Shown here one piece after another: positions 37,201 through 48,915 of a stretch of DNA of 64,000 bases (positions within the stretch are counted from its first letter, which is position 1; the number at the start of each line of letters is the position of its first letter). The notes below the pieces were generated by a model. That model saw only the letters and a program-made list of their open reading frames with translations. It was not told where the DNA came from and searched no databases. Source of the stretch: Acanthaster planci (lineage: Eukaryota; Echinodermata; Asteroidea; Valvatida; Acanthasteridae); the NCBI RefSeq assembly GCF_001949145.1, contig NW_019091362.1, positions 9,656,396 to 9,720,395 of the forward strand. The letters are read 5' to 3'. The position numbers and the translations under genes were made by a program.

Positions 37201-39700
37201 TGGCTTGTCAAGGAAGACGCCGGATTGGCAAGAGCAAAGTGAGTCATTGCTTTGGCAATGCTGCATGCTGTCCAAGAGTCAGTGGAATCCATCAGCCTTT
37301 TTGAGATTCGGCGGACACAACAGAAGGGCGCCATTGGGTTGGGATAACATTCCTTTGTGTTTGTTCCAGATTAACCCACTTCAAATAGCGCCCTCCGCCT
37401 GTGTCTGCCATGTTTCAAAAAGGCAAATTACAGCTCAGCCACAAGGCAAATCATAAGTCAATTCGTAAGCCACTCCGAGCTAGAACAAAAGAGTGTGTGT
37501 TTTTGAATGAAAATGTCAGTCCTGTGGTAGGTACGCGTGCAAGTTTATGCGCGTTTGGCAGGGGGCACGCTGAATACGCACAACAAATTTATGCTATAAA
37601 GCTGGGTCTTTGCATGTGCGCTGAACGTGTGCAGAAACCCGGTTGAAAACTTCTCACCAGCCTGTCTTTCTTTCACCGGTGAGGGTGCACTTCAACTCAG
37701 GATGGATAGACCTCTGTAGCATGTGTTTACTTTCCTAAGGTGCTCAGTGGACTGTGGGCCACCTCTGGCTACGTAGGAATGTGCATGTGTAAACTAAAGG
37801 CTGACATCATCAGTACGTGTGCCTGTTAGAGCATCCATTTTTAATTCCCTGGCTGTCATGTCTTTTTGCTTCGGACAAGGGTCGGTCGTTTAAAAAAAAC
37901 TCAGGAAGAATCATTTCACAGCAAATGAACACAATTTCCATTTTGCTTAAATAAGTAAGAAATAATGAGCCCATCTTTGACCACGTTTGGTATAAATGAA
38001 CAAAATTTTGCTCCAAGATTGAGGTCGGTCAGAACTGAGGACCACAGAATTAGAAAGGAGTGCCCTTAATGGGGGTAAACAGTGAGAAAGGCATGACTTT
38101 TCCACAGCGCATTTGATCAATTTGTAGCTTGAGATTGGATGACATGTACATGTATGTCGTGGATTTGTGAGTGCTTGTCGGCAACATTACATGTACATGT
38201 ATCATACTTCCTTCTAAATAACACCAAGTGGATGACAAACTGACAAACACAGCAACTAGCACGAAGCTTGTATGGAAATCCTTGCCAAAAACAAACAAAA
38301 GCATTTACTGCCAACATTTGTTGAATATTGCTGCTGTTTTATTGCTTATATGTATGTTACGATAATTAGTGTAATGATTTATTTGAAAGTATATGAATTA
38401 AATATCCAACTAGTACTGTCTGATCTTATATACATGTAATTGCATCTTCACAGAACAGTGAAAGCGCTTGAAACACTGCATGCCATGCTGGCTTCCTTCA
38501 AAGTTGAGGATGTAACCAGTGAAAGTTACTGGGACGATTTCAGGCAGATCAGAGACAAGTTCAAGCAGGTCTGGTTGTCATTCATATGATAAATATTTCC
38601 CAGCGTCATGATTGCGCCTTGCTGAATTTTTCATCCTGAAATAAAACTGGAGGTGCTGATATTGATCCAAGTCTGCCAGTTTGTGTTTTGGGTGAATAGC
38701 ACTAAATGCAAGTCTGTGTCATAGGTGTGGGGTAGAATTCAAGTTTGAGTCAGTTTTAGAGGGTGAAAGGTCGAATGGCAATAATTTCAGACCATCTAAA
38801 TATTCCATATTTGCGCGATTGTAAAGTTGTATACATGCATGGTCAAAATGTGCGAAAGATGTACATGCATGGTCAAAATGTGCGAAAGATGTGAAAGTCA
38901 AACTGGCAATCTTCGTAACAACCCATCTAATTTCTTTAGACTAACTTTGCACCCCTTTATGTAAAAAAAAATTTGATATTACTCAAGCCACAGCTCACGA
39001 AAACTTGATGGAAATCTGATTTTAAGCTGATGAAAGCTCTCTTTGTATCCAGTTTTTCCCTATTAACCCTCACCCTCCTCAATCCTCCAAAAAATCCTTC
39101 CGGCGGTTTTGGAGGGATTTTGGAGGATTGAGGGTGAACGGCAAAAGTGCATGGCTGATTGTAAAGGATGCCATGCATGAAGGTTGTGGGTTAGACCTTG
39201 TATTGTTTTGCTTATTATGCATAAATTCAGCCTGATATTTCTCTTGAATCAACCCCACTGCTCAAGAATGCCCTTCGCACTGCCTCAACATAATGACAGG
39301 AATTGCTGGAGGATTTTGAAGGATTGAGGCAGTAGGCACACCTCCAAATGACATTTCCAAGAAAGTTCAGAGGATTTTGAAGGATTGAGGGAGAATCCAA
39401 TTTTTCAACCCCCCCCCAAATTTTAGGATTTTGGAGGATTGAGGATTTAAATTTGAATTGGAGGAGCCCTGTTAGTGGTCTTTGACAAAGATACACTGAG
39501 TACTAGGAGTTGGTGCTCACACATACTATAATGGGCATTTTAAAGAACAAGATCTGAATAAAGGAATGAATCTCCTTTTGAATATATTATTTATGACAGT
39601 AGTTATCTACATTTTCTCTTCATTTTAGGTTGTTTCGCTTCTCGGCATAAAACTGGATTTCACTGAGGAGAGAAGCCAGAAACCACCGATTTCATTTTGA
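34202..39700 (+). CDS. LTO1: LTO1/ORAOV1, Fe-S adaptor for ABCE1
   Basis: LTO1 works with YAE1 as a cytosolic adaptor that brings the ABCE1/Rli1 ribosome-recycling ATPase to the CIA iron-sulfur machinery. Exons: 34202-34260, 37059-37238, 38454-38568 and 39629-39700 (TGA). They total 426 nt, giving 141 aa against 137 in human, and all junctions are GT-AG in frame. The start MAEFTPNEDIFDDVVMAEER matches the human IFDAIVMADERF. Exon 2 encodes the deca-GX3 motif: Gly at residues 25, 29, 33, 37, 41, 45, 49, 53, 57 and 61, ten in perfect spacing of four. Exon 3 (KTVKALETLHAMLASF, IRDKFKQ) and exon 4 (VVSLLGIKLDF) follow the human C-terminal half. The last three residues, ISF, fit the C-terminal [LIM]-[DES]-[WF] signal for the CIA targeting complex; human ends LSF. 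Intron 1 (2.8 kb) holds minisatellites and a retroelement fragment. Confidence 0.95.
34311..34465 (+). repeat. Minisatellite CACTTCGCCCCATTTCC, plus orientation
   Basis: An imperfect array of about 17-18-bp units built on CTTCGCCCCAT(T/C)(T/G)CCAC, roughly nine units, lies just inside LTO1 intron 1. The same unit returns in reverse orientation at 35377-35492. Confidence 0.7.
35377..35492 (-). repeat. Minisatellite of the same unit, inverted
   Basis: GTGGAAATGGGGCGAA-type units (GGGGCGAAGTG, GGGGATGGGG, GGGGCGATG) form about six to seven repeats. They are the reverse complement of the array at 34311-34465, about 0.9 kb away in the same intron. Confidence 0.7.
36361..36416 (-). ncRNA. Hammerhead-like motif beside Penelope fragment
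   Basis: The minus strand reads CTGATGA, a hairpin closed by GGCT/AGCC, then GAAACGTC, which are the parts of a hammerhead ribozyme core with the self-pairing ACGT stem III seen in Penelope-like elements. Two features speak against activity: one extra A between CTGATGA and stem II, and a stem I (GTTGC/GCAAC) separated from the GTC by seven unpaired bases. It is likely a relic. Confidence 0.35.
36397..37000 (-). pseudogene. Penelope-like retroelement fragment, GIY-YIG domain
   Basis: A minus-strand frame ending at 36617 contains LVRPKDPIPTGRRGGVVYR, PCGDCDKVYFGETGRPVGER and WYTRRIKEAIHIRL. This is the GIY-YIG endonuclease domain at the C-terminus of Penelope-like elements: GVVY and YFG are the two name motifs, and the Arg/His/Glu of ERIKEH follow. 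The reverse transcriptase is absent, so the copy is 5'-truncated. It stops after SGIDIPGF, and trailing element DNA continues to about 36361. It lies antisense in LTO1 intron 1 and ends within about 75 bp of exon 2. Confidence 0.85.
38832..38891. repeat. Two exact copies of a 30-bp unit
   Basis: The unit begins TACATGCATGGTCAAAATGT and ends GAAAGATG; copies start at 38832 and 38862 in LTO1 intron 3. Confidence 0.9.
39060..39455. repeat. Cluster of AGGATTTTGGAGGATTGAGG words
   Basis: At least five forward copies of a 20-bp word (GGATTTTGGAGGATTGAGG or GGATTTTGAAGGATTGAGG) and one reversed copy (CCTCAATCCTCC) occur at irregular distances in LTO1 intron 3. The first pair forms a small hairpin around 39070-39135. 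Confidence 0.7.
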
Positions 39701-42700
39701 GTAAAGCACGTCAGCAGGTGGCACTTGTGTTGGTGTGCGGGAGACGTTGCGAGGATGTTAGTCAAAGGAAACTGCCCCATGCAGCAGGAGTGGTAAGTCA
39801 TTTACATGACACTTGTTTTGTCAGGAGACAAAAATTTACAGTGATCCAATTGCTTTGGTACCCAGCGTGACAAAACTTGGACCAAGTCAATCAAAAACAC
39901 AGTTTGGAGACACAGCAGTCGTTTTGACTAATGGCGTGTCGTATTCCTCACAGGTTGACAAACTAAAATTCCCAGAAGTTAACTAAATCATTTCCTGCCA
40001 AGCGTTTCTCTGAAATTAAGTTAAGGTTTATTGATCAGCCTCAGGAGATTTTGGCTGCCAGTCGCAAGTGTAAAGTTGATTTGCCCAACTGGATGATGAA
40101 AATGTAAGGAGAAGAGGAAGGAGATCATTACAAGCTTTCCAGTGAGACATCCCCCCCCAAGGGGAAAAAAATCTGTGGTACATTGACAGGGTTAGGTAGG
40201 CTGACAGTTTTAATAGTAGGCACCTCCTTCCCCTAATTCTCAAAGTATTACTATTGAATAATCTTCACTCATCACATCTAGTAGCACAGTTTTGGAAGAC
40301 CAATTCAAGCAGAGGGTTGAATGAGTGCTTCTTTGTGGCATAATAGAGTTTTGATCCAGAATTCATTGTAGGAGCTGTTTAACTTTTTTTTAAGAGAGAG
40401 AACTCACCTGTAAACTTTGATCTTTTTTTATAATTCTGTTTATTGTGTTTGTCCATAAGAAACATTCCCCAAAGCTGAAAATTTTGATTTTTATTCCAGT
40501 CACCTCTCTTTCTTTCAGAAAAAGGATTTTTTTTGGGGGGGGGACTCATCAGAGCGTGGGTGCAAAGTTCTTTGGTGATTTCAGTAAAAGATTTGTTATT
40601 GATGTTCTCAATTTATGTCAGGTTTTCAATCAATGACTTGTAACAGCCCCACTTTGATTTGGGTTGTTTGGGTGTTGTCCTAGCAAAGTTCCTCTGTTGG
40701 CTTCACCTGTTTCAAGTTGGGTGCTTTTTTTTTTCAAAATGATTGGATTTTCATGCTTTTATTGGCACCGTACATCATGCGCGGGGACAACTTATACTTG
40801 GATTGTGCAGGTGCTGCAGGGACTTCTGTATTCCCAGAGGAAGACAAGGGCAGGAGTGATGTCCTAGGAGGAAAAGCCTGACCGAGAGGTTGCAGGTAAC
40901 TGCAGTGCTTTGAGGCTGCTCAAGATGTGACAAAGTCCAGGGTTGTTTACTGCTGGCCGCATGATTAAAATGCTAGAAAATGGGACTTACGAGGAACCTG
41001 AGTTGATGACTGAAGTAGACATGATTCTGTGAATCACCCCTCCACAGCTTTATAATCTACCTTACCTTTTAGTGGCAAGGGGTGTATGAAATGATGCATC
41101 ATGACGTGCCGTGATCTTAGCATATGCACATGACAACTGGGATGCGATAATTATAGCATGAAGATCTGTATCATGATACCTTGCTCAGAATAGATTCAGG
41201 CAAAAGTCTTACTTTTTCAGGCTGTAGAATTTCCGTTTGTGTATAACGTGTTCTCTTGCGAGCAGGAAAAGTGGTGGAAAAAATGCTCTACGGTTGCCAT
41301 TGTAAATGATTGGCTTCAACAATATTCGAGACGTTCGAAACGTACCCCAGTTATTCTAGGGTCAGAAAGCTGGTGATAGGGTAAGAATCAAATCTTTGCC
41401 TCGCTGCTTGTTCTGACGACGTTTCCAGAGATAATTTTATCGAACGTGTTTAGACTTGCTTTGATCCCTTGAAATCACAGCGCATTTATTGCACATCAGG
41501 TCCATCAACTGGTTGAAATTTTCCGGGGGGGGGCATGAGAATAGTCTCCCTGAAACTGCTCCGCTGTGAAAGAGCAGCCGTAAGGCTTAATGGAACATAG
41601 AATGTAATGGGATTAGAATCAGAAGTTGAAGAAAAGGGAAAGCCTGGGGATTTGTGTTTGGAGTTGGAATCTATTAATGGTATGATGGCCAGTGTGGATA
41701 ATTGTTCATTTTGTTGTTGGCTGCCAGCAAGATTTATGTATTGACCATGGTCAGCGGTATAAATTTGTGCTGGAAACTGGGGGGGGGGATGTGGGATGGG
41801 GAAAGGCACGGGGTGACATTAAAATTTGAAAAGGGGGGACACTATATGACTGTATATAGAGGTTGATAATCATGATTTTATTTTACATCTGTAATATGTA
41901 TTCAACGGGCATATTTATGGCTTTTTAAACTTATTTTCCCCTTGTCGAGTGATATTGAATGGGTTTGCGTTGTTTGAAGTCTGAAAAATTCTTCACAACC
42001 CAACCAACTTAATTTTTTGGCTCACCACAAAAAAGTGGGGTATGATTCAATAGCCCACCCCCCCGCCCCAAAAAAGTGTGTTGGGGGGATATATACCCCC
42101 ATACCCCTTGGGATTTACACCCATGACCACGGTGTAGCTGAAGTATTCAGGAAGTATAACAAAGAAATAAAATTAAGTTCCCGAATGGAATTTGGTCATG
42201 ATGATCCTCTAAAGAGAGGGACACCCTTTGGCAAAAAGTGTTCTAGAAACAAAATCTTGAGTTCATCTGGTCAGGAATTGGGTCATATCTTGAACAGTTT
42301 TATTGAAATGGTATTTGAATAACTTGATACATTTTCCTTTTAAAATAAGACTGTATTTTTGAAGCGTAAAGAGGGAATACTTCTCTAAAGGAACATCCAC
42401 ATTATCATTTTTTGTGTTGAATGATAACTTTACCCGGAGATCTAAGGTGCTGTGCTCCTGGATTAGTTATTTGTAATTTTAAATTCCTTTTCTATCATTT
42501 ACTTCGTGTGACTGGCATTTGACAAAGTTAAATTCTTTTGACACAGAATTACACACAGAAATATATTATAAACCTTATCAAGAAATATAAACCTGGGTAT
42601 TTCAAAAACTCATTGTCGTAAATTCTTTCTATGACGAACAGGTGGTTAAATAAACATACATGCACTTGTTAAATTGATTTACTGTGTGTTGAATCACACT

Positions 42701-43629
42701 TAATTTCTCAAATAATTGATGAGTCAGGTGGTTCTGCTCCATATATACTTGCACATTGTAATATCCAAGTCTCTACTGTGCTTACCTTTTGTGCTACACT
42801 TTTTGCATATAGTTTGAGGCTGTCTATACGTTTGTACTGCCAGGTTACGTACTATGTACTGTACATAACCTGGCAGTACAAACGTACGGATTGTGTACTG
42901 AAACAAATTATTGGCAGACAACTACCTTACAATGTCGAGTTTTACGATTTACCCGTGAAAACGTTTTGGTTCTGGGTGTAGGCCTACACGTGCGATATTG
43001 AAAAAAAATTCATTGGGGCTGTTTTGGCCCTGGCACAAAGCTCCGTATATGTCGGGTGAAATCCACAGGCGTTCCGTCGCTGTTGGTGAAATCCAGACAT
43101 TTGTCATCCTTATCCTTTCAGTTTGTAAATTGGAAACTTAGTTTATATCCCTTGGAATTTTCAGCGCATCTTAAGAATCAGTCGTAAAATATTGCAAGTA
43201 TTTTGTCAAGCACTCTCGAAGAACTTACCGGCTTGAATGCTGACTGATCGCCCTCGGTTGCTTGATATTCCACACTTCAGTGTGAACAAAAGATATCAGT
43301 ATCAATTGCCAAAAAGGAACGATAAAAGGGCACTATAAAGGACCCCCCCCAAAAAAAATGTATAGGGGATCTAATGAAGGACTTCAAATGACAAACTATA
43401 TATGCTATGTGCAAATCCTTAGTTATAAGAAAAAGTAATATAGGCCTACGTTCTTTAGAGTTATAATAGAACCCCATCCAACCCAGACAATGCTTAGTTG
43501 GGACTGGTTCATACTAGCCCCCTTTTTACAAAAAAATGGCCAAAATTGTGGACTTCCTCTGTAGGTCAAGCTTGTTTTGTAGTTCACAGACGTTCTAGTA
43601 AGTTCGAACTCAATGGCATAATTTTGTAC
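39701..43629. other. Region between convergent LTO1 and the unknown minus gene
   Basis: This must include the 3' UTRs of LTO1 (+) and of the uncharacterised gene ending at 43630 (-). No further exon was supported. A 58-bp near-perfect palindrome lies at 42829-42886 (CGTTTGTACTGCCAGGTTA and its complement). Confidence 0.45.
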
Positions 43630-45502
43630 CTAAAATGTGTTTGGCAATAAAGCCTTCTTCGCTCTTGGCGTAAGTGGCAGTGATTTTGTTGTGCCACTAG
43701 TCGCCTTAATAACCAAATTACCGACCCCGTTCGAGTCGGTAGACGAGTCCTCGGCGAGCCAGTCCACTGCTGATTCGGGCGAATATCGGAACGGCGAGTT
43801 CGGGGACATTCGGTCCGTAAAGGTTGTGTGCGTTCCCGCAATCGACCGAGTCGCGACCGACTCAGTGGCGCAGAGGGCGCTATTTGCGCCTGGTATTATT
43901 CTGGCTGAATCTGATATAGGACGCCATTCTTGCAACAGTTTCTTCCTAGATTTCTTTCCAGAGTGATTCTTTGCCGGTTGCATGCGTACGGTCCGGTCGA
44001 TGGGAGAAGTATTGGTTCCAATGTCGACAGTCCTAAGAGACCCAGAGCTATTGCTGTTGCAGAGTGTTTCCATTGCCTCTTCCAAAATGTGGCTGGCCTC
44101 AGTGCCCCGCCCGTTATCCATTCCAATTCCAGCTTTGCTGGATACCTTTCTACGGCTTTCTGTTTGCCTGAGGTGGGAATTTCCCTTCTCTTGTTCGATT
44201 CCCGTCAATCTCTTGTCGGCGTTGTCGAGGAGCAACTGGAAATTTGTGCCCATGCCTTGCCTCTGGGCCGGGCAGTGTGCCAAGTCTGCATTTGCCGTCG
44301 ATTTAGATTTCAGCGCCGAAATATAGGGGCTATCTCCCCCATGCAAACCTGCACTTGGCCGCAGCTCTGCGAATTGAGGAACGGTGAAAAGGACCACCTT
44401 GCACAAATTATTAGCTTCATTTTCCGTCTGGGTGGATTTGGAGACACTCTGAGGTTTTATCCTGGGACTTTTTATGCTCTCCTGTTCCTTTTCGTCTCCC
44501 ATCTGCGTGAGATGCTGAGTTCTTTCAACTTGAAGAGGCCTTATCCAATTGTCAAAGAAGACAACTTTATCATTCCTGTGGCCGAAGGGTCGTCTCTCGG
44601 CCTCTCGGAGGGGGAGCTTCTGCTTCCTTACTCGCCTAGGGCTTGAATCTTTCTCAGGTGAGCCGTGTTGAGCAGATAATCTTGTTTCCTTTAAATTTCT
44701 TGGAACCACGGACAACGAACCGACTTCGTTGTGATTCGAACAGTTAGACCTCAGGTCAGATCTGAAGGATCCGAAAGGCGCCGGATAATTTCTAGTTGCA
44801 GGCTGGAGGTGTGAGGCACACCTGCGCAGAGCAAAGGATCTACTTTCGGTACTGGGTAGCCCCTTAGAATGGTCCTGGCTTGCCTTGAATCGTCTGTATA
44901 TTCGAATTGCCTCTTTCTCGTGCTGTCTTATTTGAACCTGTGATGGAATTTGTCCTCCAGTCCCGTCCACCTTTTTCACGAGATGCTTATCTCTATCAAA
45001 TGCCGCGCTTGCGGGTTCTAAGTTTTTGACGAGGCTTGCTGCTGTTCCAGCGTTGATTTTATCAAGTTCTGCAAACCTTACCCCTCTCTCCCCCTTTCCC
45101 AGATCCCCCTGCCCCTGGTGGGATGCTGTTTTTCTCCGTTGGTTCAATGGAAGGATGCCCTCGTGGATGGCACTGCCATCTTGGTGACCGAAGGAAGGAA
45201 GCACGCCATGTTCTGGACGGGCCGACGGCCTCCCCCAACTTGGTCGCCCGATGTTTTGCCGCAGCATTTCGACTAAAAGCTGGTGTGGCTCGGAGTAATA
45301 CCAAGTCTGGGGCTCAGTTAGTTCAGTCACCACCTGCCCATACCTGCTGGAGAGAATGTCAGCAATTTCAACCTTCCTGTCATCGAGGGCGTGCTCCATC
45401 CTGACTTGAAGGGAGTCACGAAGACCATCCGTATACTCCTTTATGGACTCCATTTTCAACTTGTCGCATGCAACTCGCCAACTCTCACCAAACGTGCTGG
45501 TT
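43630..45502 (-). CDS. Uncharacterised protein, long 3'-terminal exon
   Basis: An open minus-strand frame of just over 600 codons ends in TAG at 43632-43630. The first ATG is at 45453. The frame stays open to an AG acceptor (CTCTGAAG) at 45503, and an exon starting at 45502 would join in phase to the candidate exon ending at 49695. The protein is hydrophilic and rich in Ser, Lys, Arg, Glu and Gln. The start (DKLKMESIKEYTDGLRDSL, then VRMEHALDDRKVEIADIL) looks helical and coiled-coil-like. The middle has basic clusters (KKSRKKLLQEW, SPRRVRKQKLPLREAERR) and SKSTQTENE, a word seen in cytoskeletal proteins. There is no membrane segment. I recognise no family. Codon texture and length argue that it is real. 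The alternative is a single-exon gene starting at 45453. Confidence 0.65.
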
Positions 45503-47858
45503 CTTCAGAGTGCTGGGTTGGATTTGTCTTAAAAAAAAACAGAACGGAAGTTAAAGTCATAATTATCTTCTTCAAGCAATTCAAATACTCTAATACTTGG
45601 GAACCGGGCTCAAACCCTTGGCCCTTCCCCTTCGATATTTATAGCCGAATTCAAAACGGCCACTAAGTAAAAGTTCATCACGTCATTCTTTAAGAAACAT
45701 GTTATACACATTGCCTAACCTCTTATTTCGTTTTTTTTTCAAGTAAAGTGATGCTTGTGCGTGGCAGGCGCTGCTTAATAAAAGTTTGAAAATTATAACC
45801 CCACCAAACCATGGTTTGCAATGCTCAAAAACTAGCCAAGCAAAATTTCAATTTAACTGTATCTCGTTTATTGTTACAGTTTTGTTTAAGTTCCAAGAAA
45901 TCTACAATTGAATCTTAGGACTTTAATCGGGGGCTTGGAAAATAGATTTTATTCGCAACAGTGTATTTGTGTTTGTACCTGAATTTTGAATGACATCTCA
46001 AGAAAAATGAAATTATATTCTACAGTACACCCACCCGAGGCCCAAAATTGAGGAACATTTGACTGAAAATAAAGGGATAAATACGCTATACGTACATCTG
46101 AATAAAGACCATTTGTCATTTTATAGTTCGTCCTCTTTGAAGGCATAAATTAGTATGGCACAAAAGTACCACTGCACTCCAAAATAACTGGAAATGAACA
46201 ATATTATCGAGATCGTTCTTTTGAATCAGTTTGGCAAGTGGGGATTATTTTTCTGATGTTTTGAAATGACGATTTTGCCTTTGGATATATTGGGAGCATA
46301 ACTGGTCCACTGAATTTGGTCGAGAACAATTTGGGAAATGAACAAATTTCCCCATACCACCGGGGGCCCTCTGATCGTCTGAAATGGCTCTTAAGTCAAC
46401 TCATCAGTAACTGTTATCGCGTCGACTAACCATTAATCTTATAGTAAAACGATCAAAGTGCATGGTTGTAATCTCCAATCACCCAGTTCAGCGATGTGAA
46501 CGGTTGATTTATGAACGGAAAAAATGGCTGGAGGTCCAGAGGCCAAAGCATTTCAGAGCTAGATATCGCTTTTAAATTTTTGTCTACAGCTTTATGCAAA
46601 TAACACTGTTGGTCCTGATCGTTTTCTAGTTTGATGAGTGTATGAAACTATGAACGGCACCACAGGAAACGTCATAAAAATAGCACAACAGGCAGTCCAA
46701 TTTGCCACCCCAAACAGTGGTGGAACTGCGGTGAAATTTCTGAAGGATCACTAACAAAGAAAACTTTACATCATAGGATAGGAGGAGGGAGTCTACCCCA
46801 TGAGCCTCCTCGTAGTTACGTCACTATGCACAGCTACACTTGAAAGCTCATTTTGTTTTCACGGGAGAACTCTAGTGGGAAATTCAAGAATAAATGCGTG
46901 CTTCCAAATAACTGTAGGCCAAATGACTCCGTGTGCTTATTAGCAACAGACTGTTGGATGGCGATAATTGTGGAAATAATTTCCAGGAAATTTTACCCTT
47001 ACGTAATTTAATTTCCTGTTACATTTCCATGTAACACTTACACGTAATCACGATTGGAACCTAACATATTGATCCCACCAAGTAAACGGGTAACATGCAA
47101 TGAAATAAGCAATGAAATTTACCCACAAGAAAAGTTCGGACGCCGAGAGGAATGAAATTTCATCGCATCCATCACTCCCTCGGCCGGTATTGTTTTGCGG
47201 TCATGTCGAATGCTTCTCTAACACAAATAATTCAAGGGGATCTTACCATCAAGCGTGGCTCCTCACCATCGTGACCCTTGATTTCATGCCTGTGGTTTAT
47301 ACCCGCTGTTTGGACCACTTTAGGGGTTGTCTCCTCGGAGAATCATCGCAGAGAATGCACAAACAGTCCTCACCAAATACTCCAACCACTCGCTGTTTGA
47401 CTTCTGACCGTCTCTTCCCCACAGCAAATAGAAATTACGGATGGCACCTACGGTAAACAGGCCACAAAGATAGTACATGTTTGTCTATACTTAGGCTAAA
47501 AGGCCTTGAATAATTACTAATGGAACCTGGGCTGTCTTGTTTGATCAAAATAAAAAACGGGGACAGGGGAATCCTAAGTTTTGCGTATTATGTTTTGAAA
47601 TAATTCCAATGAATGTCTTTTCATTTAATTCCTTTTTTCTTTAGTTGTCGCTTTATATACGGGCAAATTCAACTTCAATTTTGGGTCTTTTTCTTTTCTT
47701 TTCGTGTCCTTTCTGGAGGGCGAGGCTATTCGTTTTGGCTTTTTGCAGCTTTATGGAAAAGATGGGTATAATGAACAAAACTTCAAAAAGATATGAAACA
47801 GTATAGATATGGTTGGGAAAATGAAATAAAACATAAAAGAACTGCACAACTCATGATA
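45503..47858. other. Probable intron of the uncharacterised minus gene
   Basis: No exon was supported. A pyrimidine-rich stretch (seen on the minus strand as CTGTTTTTTTTTAAG) lies just upstream of the long exon. Near 45601-45625 a GGGCTCAAACCC block resembles a tRNA box B on the minus strand but has no partner. Confidence 0.4.
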
Positions 47859-48915
47859 AGCTTTGACATGACTTGGACACTTTGTATAATCATGACTTGT
47901 ATTGATCATATTGATACTGGAGACTAGCTTTGACATGACTTGGACACTTTGTATAATCATGACTTGTATTGATCATATTGATACTGGAGACTNNNNNNNN
48001 NNNNNNNNNNNNNNNNNNNNNNNNNNNNNNNNNNNNNNNNNNNNNNNNNNNNNNNNNNNNNNNNNNNNNNNNNNNNNNNNNNNNNNNNNNNNNNNNNNNN
48101 NNNNNNNNNNNNNNNNNNNNNNNNNNNNNNNNNNNNNNNNNNNNNNNNNNNNNNNNNNNNNNNNNNNNNNNNNNNNNNNNNNNNNNNNNNNNNNNNNNNN
48201 NNNNNNNNNNNNNNNNNNNNNNNNNNNNNNNNNNNNNNNNNNNNNNNNNNNNNNNNNNNNNNNNNNNNNNNNNNNNNNNNNNNNNNNNNNNNNNNNNNNN
48301 NNNNNNNNNNNNNNNNNNNNNNNNNNNNNNNNNNNNNNNNNNNNNNNNNNNNNNNNNNNNNNNNNNNNNNNNNNNNNNNNNNNNNNNNNNNNNNNNNNNN
48401 NNNNNNNNNNNNNNNNNNNNNNNNNNNNNNNNNNNNNNNNNNNNNNNNNNNNNNNNNNNNNNNNNNNNNNNNNNNNNNNNNNNNNNNNNNNNNNNNNNNN
48501 NNNNNNNNNNNNNNNNNNNNNNNNNNNNNNNNNNNNNNNNNNNNNNNNNNNNNNNNNNNNNNNNNNNNNNNNNNNNNNNNNNNNNNNNNNNNNNNNNNNN
48601 NNNNNNNNNNNNNNNNNNNNNNNNNNNNNNNNNNNNNNNNNNNNNNNNNNNNNNNNNNNNNNNNNNNNNNNNNNNNNNNNNNNNNNNNNNNNNNNNNNNN
48701 NNNNNNNNNNNNNNNNNNNNNNNNNNNNNNNNNNNNNNNNNNNNNNNNNNNNNNNNNNNNNNNNNNNNNNNNNNNNNNNNNNNNNNNNNNNNNNNNNNNN
48801 NNNNNNNNNNNNNNNNNNNNNNNNNNNNNNNNNNNNNNNNNNNNNNNNAGCTTTGACATGACTTGGACACTTTGTATAATCATGACTTGTATTGATCATA
48901 TTGATACTGGAGACT
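47859..48915. repeat. 67-bp satellite array interrupted by assembly gap
   Basis: Three identical 67-bp units are visible: 47859-47925, 47926-47992 and 48849-48915. Each starts AGCTTTGACATGACTTGGAC and ends TACTGGAGACT. Two precede and one follows the run of N, so the gap almost certainly hides more units. Confidence 0.95.
47993..48848. other. Assembly gap (856 N)
   Basis: Unknown sequence. The length is not a multiple of 67 (12 units would be 804, 13 units 871), so the gap size is an estimate rather than a count of missing repeats. Confidence 0.99.

Noticed and set aside
43930-44646. 238-codon plus-strand frame
   Set aside because: It is antisense to the unknown minus-strand gene, which is longer and more protein-like in composition.
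47890-48899. Frames of about 300 codons across the gap
   Set aside because: They consist almost wholly of N; only satellite repeats are real there.
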